Assembly (NCBI GenBank): GCA_036346225.1
Contig: JARFIW010001458.1
Span: forward strand, 3,968,001 to 4,032,000
Reading direction: 5' to 3'
Length of the DNA: 64,000 nucleotides
Source of the DNA: Platerodrilus igneus
Lineage: Eukaryota; Arthropoda; Insecta; Coleoptera; Lycidae
Notes under the pieces: model-generated
Seen by the model: the letters and a program-made list of their open reading frames with translations, nothing else
Told to the model about the DNA's origin: nothing
The model's database searches: none
Part shown: positions 57,184 to 64,000 of the stretch, one piece after another
Numbering within the stretch: the stretch's first letter is position 1
Layout of the letters: the number at the start of each line of letters is the position of its first letter
Made by a program: the position numbers and the translations under genes

Positions 57184-57920
57184 CTGCCCCCTCTTTAAAA
57201 CCGTTACGTCTCGTAACTGTAAATCCATCTTGACGCCAATTCGATGACTGGTGACGGTATCGGCAGCTATCTCCTCTGGTGCATCCACCGCGTCGTTGGA
57301 AGTAACAGTCAACACTCTTTTCCTGGTCTTGGTAGGCAACCGGTTGATAACAACAAACAAGAACCTGGACGTTGGTTCCCTGGAAAACTACTTCTAGCAT
57401 ATTTCGGACTATCCTCCAGTCTAAGCGATCCAGTCCACAGCCCAGCTTGGGCACCGCTAGTCTCGTTACTCCATTTTCCATCATCTGCGCCTTAAGATTT
57501 AGCAAAGCCTCCCATAGATGTCCATAACTAGGTCTCTGCCATGAAGAATTTTGGTGACCAGATAGTAAACATAACGATTTTTATCTTGAAGGACCAAAGA
57601 TTTTCCTACAGTTGGCTGCTGTTGTACTAATTCATCCACACATCCAAACTTTTTCTTGAAAACAACAGCTATTCCCCTTGACATTGCCAAATCTTGAGCT
57701 ACGCAATGTGCAAGGGAATACTCTTCTGGTGCTCTAAACAGATCTTGCTGTTTTTCAACAACAACGCCAAATCTCGCTTTAGCGGAACCACCATACGCCG
57801 CCATAAAGCTCTCAAAATCTACATTTGGCTCATGATTAATAACTTGCCGAACACCATTATCATTATTCGAGTCTTCCTGGTTGTTGCCAGCGTAGGATGT
57901 TAAACGGTCAAAGTGTACCA
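57089..57920 (-). CDS. Macro domain (OARD1/TARG1-like) plus CCCH zinc finger, C-terminal extension of Gypsy pol
   Basis: Follows the integrase C-terminus (GKPKVVHFDRLTSY) in the same frame. The macro domain runs from GVVVEKQQDLFRAPEEYSLA through VAQDLAMSRGIAVVFKKKFG and YVYYLVTK to MMENGVTRLAVPKLGCGLDR and VLVCCYQP. In human TARG1 the catalytic pair is Lys84 and Asp125. The equivalents here are the Lys of YYLVTK (codon 57,550-57,552) and the Asp of GCGLD (57,428-57,430). Both are present, so hydrolysis of ADP-ribose from acidic residues is plausible. A one-base frame break lies near 57,550, and the second part is the frame 57,089-57,505. A CX7CX5CX3H finger (57,251-57,307) follows. No signal peptide or membrane segment, so this is not an env gene. 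Confidence 0.85.
57184..57200 (-). promoter_or_regulatory. Gypsy polypurine tract
   Basis: On the minus strand TTTTAAAGAGGGGGCAG abuts the 3' LTR start. The pol extension reads through it. Confidence 0.75.
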
Positions 57921-59104
57921 CTTTCGGTTTACCACGAGGATCTTCTGATCCGGTACACTACATCATTAATCCTTTTAACACTTCGTACGGCCCTTCCCAT
58001 TGTCTTTGTAGTTTTGGCGACAATCCACGTTTTCTTTGTGGATTGTACAACCACACTAAATCTCCAGGTTGATAACCACCTTCTTGTGCTCTCGTGTCAT
58101 ATTGTGATTTCATTCGATCGCTTGCTGCCTGTATATTCTTTCGGACGTTTTCGTGAATACTATTTGATCTTTCACGAAGCTTACTAACGTAATCTTCACC
58201 GGCGATCTCTTCTCCAGGTTTAAATCCAAACTGAAGATCACATGGTAGCCGCAATTCACGTCCTAGCATTACGCAAGCGGGCGAGTATCCTGTGCTGTCA
58301 TGTACCGAAGATCGGTACGCCAGTAGGAACAAATGTAGATATTGGTCCCAGTCCGTTGATGTTCAGAGACAACTTTGGCCAGGTACTTTCCTAACGTTCT
58401 GTTCATTCTTTCAACCATTCCATCCGATTGAGGATGAAGTGGCGTGGTTCTAGTTTTCCTGATTCCAAGATGCTTGCAGACGTTTTGAAACAACGCTGAT
58501 TCGAAGTTCCGACCTTGATCGGAGTGTAATTCCAACGGAACTCCAAAACGACAAAACAACTCCTGACTAGTACATCTGCAACCGTCTCGGCTTCTTGGTT
58601 AGGTATAGCATATGCCTCCGGCCATTTGGTAAAATAATCCATTGCAACCAAGATGTATTTATTTCCTTTCTCTGATTCAGGAAACGGACCAGCTATATCA
58701 ATGGCTACCCTCTCAAAAGGATTCCCCACGTTATACTGTCTCATTGGGGCTTTCCGTTTTGAGACCGGGCCATTTGCAGAGGCACACAATTCACATTTCC
58801 GGCACCACTCCTTCACATCATCTTTGCAGTTCACCCAATAGAATCTTTCTCTCACTCTTTCGAGAGTTCTTTTCACGCCAAAGTGCCCTCCGGAAATACC
58901 ATCGTGCAAGTGCTGCAACACTTCCGGCACTCTGCTTCTCGGCACTATCACTTGAAGTCTCTCAGTGCCATCTTCAAATTCCAGGCGTCGTTTCAAGATT
59001 CTATTTTCCATCATCAAGGAGTCCCACTGTGCCCAGTATGCCTTCAGGCTCCTACTTGAAATACTAATTTCTTCCCAAGCTGGTCGTTGTCCTCTATTTT
59101 CCAC
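57921..59104 (-). CDS. Gypsy integrase
   Basis: Zinc-binding HHCC visible in HLHDGISGGHFG and CRKCELCAS. DDE residues in VAIDIAGPFPES (first Asp), LHSDQGRNFES (second Asp) and TTPLHPQSDGMVERMNRTL (Glu). C-terminal GPY-like part GDLVWLYNPQ ... QRQWEGPYEVLK. Frames break near 58,560, 58,330 and 57,960. Inserts the cDNA into host DNA and here leads directly into the macro domain. Confidence 0.93.
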
Positions 59105-59487
59105 TCAATAATACGTCCCAATTCGGCGTCATTCTCCTGGTCTTCTCGTATTCTTTCGGGTTGCCAAGTATCATCGGTTACCGTCATTCTATGGATGACA
59201 CTTATTTTCTCTTCCATCTTGGAGCAATGATTGCAGTCCACCGGACAAGGTCTCCTTGATAGAGCGTCTGCATTCCGATGGCTAGTTCCTACACGATGTT
59301 CTGTATCAAAGTCATATTCCTGCAGTCGCTCTATCCACCTTGCCACTTGCCCTTCAGGATTTCGAAACTGCAGTAACCATTTCAGTGCAGCATGGTCTGT
59401 TCTCAACAGGAATTTACGGCCGTATAAGTACTTATAAAAGTGCTCTACGGATTTGACGACGGCCAACAGCTCCTTCTTGTCACACAA
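59044..59487 (-). CDS. Gypsy RNase H
   Basis: Frame with KELLAVVKSVEHFYKYLYG, LRTDHAALKWLLQF, QVARWIERLQEYDF and GTSHRNADALSRRPC, all standard for the RNase H of Gypsy Pol. Continues into the spacer before the integrase. Confidence 0.92.
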   Translation of the reverse strand: MCDKKELLAVVKSVEHFYKYLYGRKFLLRTDHAALKWLLQFRNPEGQVARWIERLQEYDFDTEHRVGTSHRNADALSRRPCPVDCNHCSKMEEKISVIHRMTVTDDTWQPERIREDQENDAELGRIIEWKIEDNDQLGKKLVFQVGA

Positions 59488-59572
59488 TAGTTCCTTTCTG
59501 GCCGCGACAAGACCTTGCTGAAATACCCAATAACTTTTTCTTGTCCGTCCTGCACTTGAGAAAGAACGCCTC

Positions 59573-60464
59573 CTATAGCTGTGTTACTGGCGTCGGTATC
59601 CAACACAAATTTCCCTCCATCCGTGGATAACTCAAAATTGGTGCTGTAACTAGTAGCCGTTTCAGTTGTTCAAATGCCCTGTGGCAGTCGTCATTCCAAT
59701 CATATTCTTGTCCATCTTCGGTTAATTTTGTTAACGGTTTGGCAATGTTCGCAAACCCAAGTATAAAACGTCGGTAATATGTGCACAATCCTAGAAAACT
59801 GCGTAGTTGGTGTATATCTGCTGGTGTAGGCCACTCTTGTACCGTTTTTATTTTGTCAGGGTCAGCTCTTATTCCGGTCTCCGAAACGACATGTCCTAGG
59901 TATTTCACCTCTTTTCCAAATAGGTGGCACTTCTTGGGGCTCAATGTAAGGTTTGCCCCGTAATCTTTGGAATATCTCCTCTAGGTTCTTAAGATGTTCT
60001 TCAAAAGACCGGCCTAACACTATCACGTCGTCCAGGTACACCAGACATGTCTTCCAGGACAGTCCACGCAGTACCGACTCCATCAATCGTTCAAAAGTAG
60101 CAGGAGCATTGCATAATCCAAATGGCATGACCTTGAACTGCCATAATCCAGTTCCAATTGTAAACGCAGTCTTTTCTTTATCGTTTGGCTCCAAGCCTAC
60201 CTGCCAGTATCCGCTTTTCAAGTCCAAGGTCGAAAACCATTTAGATCCGGATAGAGTATCTAAGGTGTCATCAATTCTGGGCAAAGGATAGCTGTCTTTC
60301 TTTGTCACGTTGTTAAGCCGCCGGTAGTCTACACAAAACCTTGTCGACCCGTCCTTTTTCTTGACAAGCACTACCGGGGATGCCCATGGACTATTCGAGG
60401 GTTCAATCACTCCCTGTTCTTCCATATCGGTGATAATTTGCTCAGCTTCCTTACGTTTTGCCAA
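59573..60464 (-). CDS. Gypsy reverse transcriptase
   Basis: Motifs in order: SPWASPVVLVKKKDG, RFCVDYRRLNNVT, FSTLDLKSGYWQV, FKVMPFGLCNAPATFERLM, catalytic YLDD in LVYLDDVIVLG (about 60,027-60,038), then in the next frame KCHLFGKEVKYLGHVVS and LRSFLGLCTYYRRF. The frame break near 59,950 falls in the thumb region. Active site intact. Confidence 0.94.
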
Positions 60465-61346
60465 AGGAAGCCGCCTGGGTGTTGTCTTATCGGTTGCGCA
60501 TCTCCAGTATTGATCTTGTGTTGCACAACATTCGTCCTTCCTTTCTCACTATCATCCAGTGCAAACACACCTCGATATCGTCCGACCAGTTCTTTTACCT
60601 TGCCCAGTTGGTCGCCATTTAATCCTTGACACGAGGGTATCAACATATCCAGCAATTTCTGTGAGCAACCGTTGGTTGGTTTATTTTTCGTGTCGTCCAC
60701 ACAACGTTTAATATGACATACTGGAATGCAACTTCCCACAATCATGCCTTTCTTCAGGGTCACTGTATGGGGATTAATGTTCAGCACCCTTACTGGTACC
60801 ATATTTCGAGACTTTACCAGCGTTCTTCCAATCAGAAGTCCCTCCTGACCCATTCCCGATTCAGTTGCTTCCATCATGCATACTTGTCCTTCCCGGAGCG
60901 TACCATCCGGGCGTCCCATTACTATCATTTCCGCCTTCTCGGGTATTTTTACATCGCAAATCATTCGTAACTTGCATCGTCTGGTTACTCCTACCTTGAA
61001 ATGGAATCTCATCATCATCTATCCGAAGCACATTTTCTTTCATGTTTACATGAAACCCATATTCTCTCATGAGATCCATTCCCAAGATCACTTCTTCTGT
61101 AATTTCAGCTACCAACACTCGATGATTAATTAATTTGTCCCCAATTGTCAACATAACGGCAGTCTCTCCGTGAGTACCAATCTTCTCACCACTTGCCGTT
61201 CGGAGACACACCGATACAGGTAGCACTTTTCCACGACCAACCAAATCTGGTCTCACAATAGTTCTTGTCGCTCCTGTATCCACAAGTAATCGGACAACCC
61301 TACCATTAATTCTACCATCGATATAAATGCTGTCCAGACTTTCCAC
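60407..61346 (-). CDS. Gypsy aspartic protease and linker to RT
   Basis: YIDGRINGRVVRLLVDTGAT holds the catalytic Asp-Thr-Gly at about 61,270-61,282. The flap-helix equivalent is VILGMDLMREYG. A frame break near 60,940 precedes a linker (MVPVRVLNINPHTVTLKKG ... GRYRGVFALDDSEKG) that leads into the RT. Confidence 0.88.
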
Positions 61347-62637
61347 CGACGATGCAGCACGGATGATAATCTCCGGGGCACTACGCTGTGCTGTCGAAGT
61401 TCGCCCCTTACATGGACCAGCTTTGGCACAACCGGTTGTTTCTTTGGTTGAGTACAGCGTCTCTGCATATGGCCAACTTCACCGCAGCTCCAGCATCGTA
61501 GACGCCATCTCCGCGGTCGTTGTAGTTCCAGCCTTTCTGCCACACGGTTGACTATTTCATCTATGCTGTTCTGAGCTTGACCAGGTTCCTCTAAGGCAGA
61601 CCGAACTTTGTGACCCATCCTGTGTGATGTCTGCTTAGCTGCTTCAAATTCAAGCGCATGAGCCAGTGCGTCATCCAGACATTTTTGGCCGTGCTAGTCT
61701 TAGCGCTTGCTGTATTTCACTGTCTTTGATGCCATCCACAAATGTTTGAACAGCCAGTTGTTCGAGGAAACTATCTGGTGCCGTTGGGTATGCCAATCTA
61801 ACTAATCTGGCGATGTCAGCTTCGAATTCTTGCAGGCTTTCACTTGTCTTTTGCGAGCGGTTCTTAACTTGTGCGTGGTAAACCTGGTGAAGGTGAGCAT
61901 CTCCATATCTCATCTCAAGCTTCGATGTTAAGAGGCCGTAATTATTCTGCTGGTGATCGGGAATCGTTTGTAAGATGTTAAGAGCTTCCCCCCGTAGGGC
62001 CACTATTAGGGAGATAGCCTTCTTTTTGTTGCACCAACCGTTGGCTATTGCAGCAGCTTCAAATTGTTTCAAATATGTGGGCCAAGGTGTTTTACCATCG
62101 AAATGTGGGTGGTTTCACTTTAAATTTAGACGGAATTGACTCGCTTCTTTCCAGGGTTCTTATTTCTGGAATGTTCTGATTAACAACTTGGTTTGTTAAT
62201 TCAAGTGGCCGCGTTCTTAGTGAAACCACTTGATCTTGCAGCCTCCTCATATCTTCTTTCATTTTTACCAATTTACTGTCCAATTTTTGCTTAGCTGTTT
62301 TACCTGTTCAGTGACATCTTCTTTCAATGCAATGGAGCTTTCCATTAATCTTTGTTCTAACGTGGCCGTTTTTCATTCAACTCTTCCTCATTTTCATCGC
62401 ATTTTCACTAAACGTTTCTATTTTCCTTAGCATTTTCAGTTAACCTTTGTAAGTCGATTCCAGTTCAACTGACCTCACTAAATTTTCACCGTTTAGTGTC
62501 ACTTCCAGTTTAGCCGACCTCTCCTCCATTTTCTCAGCATTTTCGTTTAACTTTTCTTCTATACCCGATTTAAAATCCTTAAGGAAATTCATTAAATTTT
62601 CTGCCTCCATCTTATTTTGACTCCTTGTAACTGGCAT
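61253..62637 (-). CDS. Gypsy Gag
   Basis: Starts MPVTRSQNKMEAENLMNFL (62,637), followed by two coiled-coil-like charged segments, the capsid part (AISLIVALRGEALNILQTIP, YHAQVKNRSQKTSESLQEF, FLEQLAVQTFVDGIKD), and one zinc knuckle CWSCGEVGHMQRRC (about 61,456-61,497). Frame breaks near 62,440, 62,290, 62,085 and 61,675. Packages the element RNA. Confidence 0.88.
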
Positions 62638-62719
62638 ATATATAAACTACTTAAATGTCTTTAGACTGTGTGCTTTCTTTAAATTAATCACTATATACCC
62701 CACAAATGCCTGACACCAG

Positions 62720-63240
62720 TGTAACGCGCTACTACTACCGCGTTTCTTTAATTTAAAACAAGTAATAATAATGGTCTTTATTACTCACTGTTCACAAGTC
62801 TAATTAACAGTATATGCCTTATTTATAGATGTTTTCAGTCCACTTAACAATGAAGCACTATTACACTAATGAATTTACAAGCACTAATATCTTCTTAAAT
62901 TAACTTCTTTACCCTAGGTCCAATAACCACACTAACACAACTATTTGTTTATACACTTCTATTTATTTATGTATACTGCAAGCTGCATGCACGTTAGACA
63001 CAGCATATCATTTATGTATATATTCTAAAACTCAACTACGTTTACTTTACAACGATATAATTTATATTAGACATTCAAGAATAGACTAACTCTTACATTC
63101 ATAAGCGGCCTTATATATACCCTGCATTAAGATATGACTCATTATCTAGAACTTTGTAGAAGGATTCTCGAATGCTGAAGAATACGCTGTGCCCCGGGCG
63201 TTTGTATGTTTGACGGGTTGCCTAATAGTGGATAGCAACA
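62720..63240 (-). repeat. Gypsy 5' LTR
   Basis: 521 bp, direct copy of the 3' LTR. In element sense it is followed by CTGGTGTCAGGCATTTG, where the primer-binding site should be. I do not assign the tRNA. Confidence 0.95.
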
Positions 63241-63878
63241 GTATTATAGAGCATTATGCTAATAACAATAAGTGGATCAAATTAACGTTTGGCGCATGTA
63301 CTGCGTCGTGTTAAAAAACTGAAATTCAACTTCTCTTCTGCCAAACTTTATATTTCCCTGTTGTTGGGAGAATCTTGTCAACATCGTAAACTATCGATCC
63401 GTCTGCTGATCCCTTCGCAAGCATGGTAGGGTGTTGCATAGCAACAGTTGGAGGTCGTCCGTTGTAATTTTTGATTTCAATCAAGTTAAGAGTAAAACTT
63501 AGTGGAATCCAATTTTATCGAATGCAAATGAGAAAATACGTTGGTGAATCTAAAACTGTTTAATTCAACATTTTAAATAAATAAGTATGTTTTTTCAAAG
63601 TACAGCGCCTTTACGGTAAGTGTATTATCATCAGTTAGAAATTGAACTAACATTGAGGTATGTGTGAAAACATCGGTTTTATTAAATACCCGTCTTATGA
63701 GCAATTATAGGAAAGCAGCATATTTATTACAAGACATTATAAACGTAATATGAAATGTGTTAATTGACTATGTATGGAATTTTTACTAAAATGGCGTAAA
63801 TGGTGTTGAATATAGTGCCAGGGTAATTCAAGATTTGTATTTTCAGGATTTTTCCATTGCGTTAGGATTTTACTCGTA
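63241..63878. other. AT-rich DNA beyond the Gypsy element
   Basis: Starts with the GTAT target-site copy. No gene or repeat recognised. Confidence 0.55.
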
Positions 63879-64000
63879 TCATCATCATCAGGTCTTCAGT
63901 CCTGGAACTGGTTAGACGCGTACGATCATTGTTTCCTATTCTGAACTCACCTACACATTTCCCTGAAGTTTGCACAGTCTGCATCTATCACTATCTGATC
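63879..64000 (-). mobile_element. RTE 3' end entering from the right edge
   Basis: TCATCATCATCAGGTCTTCAGTCC and the following ~100 bp match 4,490-4,610 closely, including AACTGGTTAGACGCGTAC. It is the 3' terminus, with ATG-type repeats, of a minus-strand RTE whose body lies outside the window. Confidence 0.8.

Larger units (their letters stand above)
56662..63240 (-). mobile_element. Young Gypsy LTR retrotransposon carrying a macro domain
   Basis: 6.6 kb, minus strand: 5' LTR 62,720-63,240, gag, protease, RT, RNase H, integrase, macro domain, CCCH finger, PPT, 3' LTR 56,662-57,183. LTRs begin TGTTGC and end GTTACA in element sense. They differ by three substitutions and one indel over about 521 bp. 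Target-site duplication GTAT (56,658-56,661 and 63,241-63,244). Single-base frame breaks in every gene contrast with the youth of the LTRs and suggest consensus errors. Confidence 0.93.

Noticed and set aside
57089..57920. Third ORF of the Gypsy element as an envelope gene
   Set aside because: No signal peptide, furin site or membrane segment; the frame continues from integrase and matches a macro domain.

Overview
This window comes from a eukaryote, almost certainly an arthropod and probably an insect. It is AT-rich and packed with nested, mostly decayed mobile elements of arthropod type: an RTE-clade and an R1-clade non-LTR retrotransposon, BEL/Pao and Gypsy LTR elements, a mariner-like relic with a DUF4817-type N-terminus, a hAT fragment, and relics of a Polinton/adintovirus-like DNA virus. 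I recognise no single-copy host gene, rRNA or tRNA gene.

Layout. Positions 1-18,595 form a long imperfect inverted repeat (left arm 1-11,311, right arm 11,698-18,595) around a 0.4-kb centre that carries a hAT transposase fragment. From the centre outward each arm holds the N-terminal part of a protein-primed PolB gene with C2H2 fingers and a small intron, a short conserved ORF, a parvovirus-like phospholipase A2 domain protein, a membrane-active pX-like protein, an adenain-like protease, two unrecognised ORFs, a BEL/Pao LTR, the BEL integrase 3' half, and the LTR of a second LTR element (here called element X) that interrupts the BEL integrase. A 4.8-kb RTE composite sits only in the left arm (4,488-9,299) with a 10-bp target-site duplication. 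The segment 4,721-20,336 is then repeated in tandem as 20,340-35,701. The order of events is therefore: BEL and X insertion, inverted-repeat formation, RTE insertion, tandem duplication (real or an assembly product).

33,153-39,471 reads as a complete gag-only LTR element X: 5' LTR, primer-binding-site remnant, Gag with two zinc knuckles, a repetitive S-N-V-D-K-rich segment, a pyrimidine-rich tract, PPT and 3' LTR. A second BEL integrase (39,480-40,235, minus) follows, cut by a 5'-truncated R1-clade element (40,249-42,139) with a dead RT active site and a CA-rich minisatellite tail. 43.6-51 kb is AT-rich with no recognisable gene. 51.1-53.6 kb (minus) is a second, diverged piece of element X. 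54.16-55.2 kb is a mariner-like relic.

56,662-63,240 (minus) is a young Gypsy element with near-identical 521/522-bp LTRs and a GTAT target-site duplication. Its pol reading frame carries, after the integrase, a macro domain of the OARD1/TARG1 type with both catalytic residues, followed by a CCCH zinc finger. This captured ADP-ribose-hydrolase module is the most interesting item in the window. The right edge enters another RTE copy at its 3' end (63,879 on).

Caution on quality: single-base indels in homopolymers interrupt reading frames even in the young Gypsy element, and 13.26-16.2 kb looks like unpolished sequence. Many frameshifts may therefore be consensus errors rather than biological decay.
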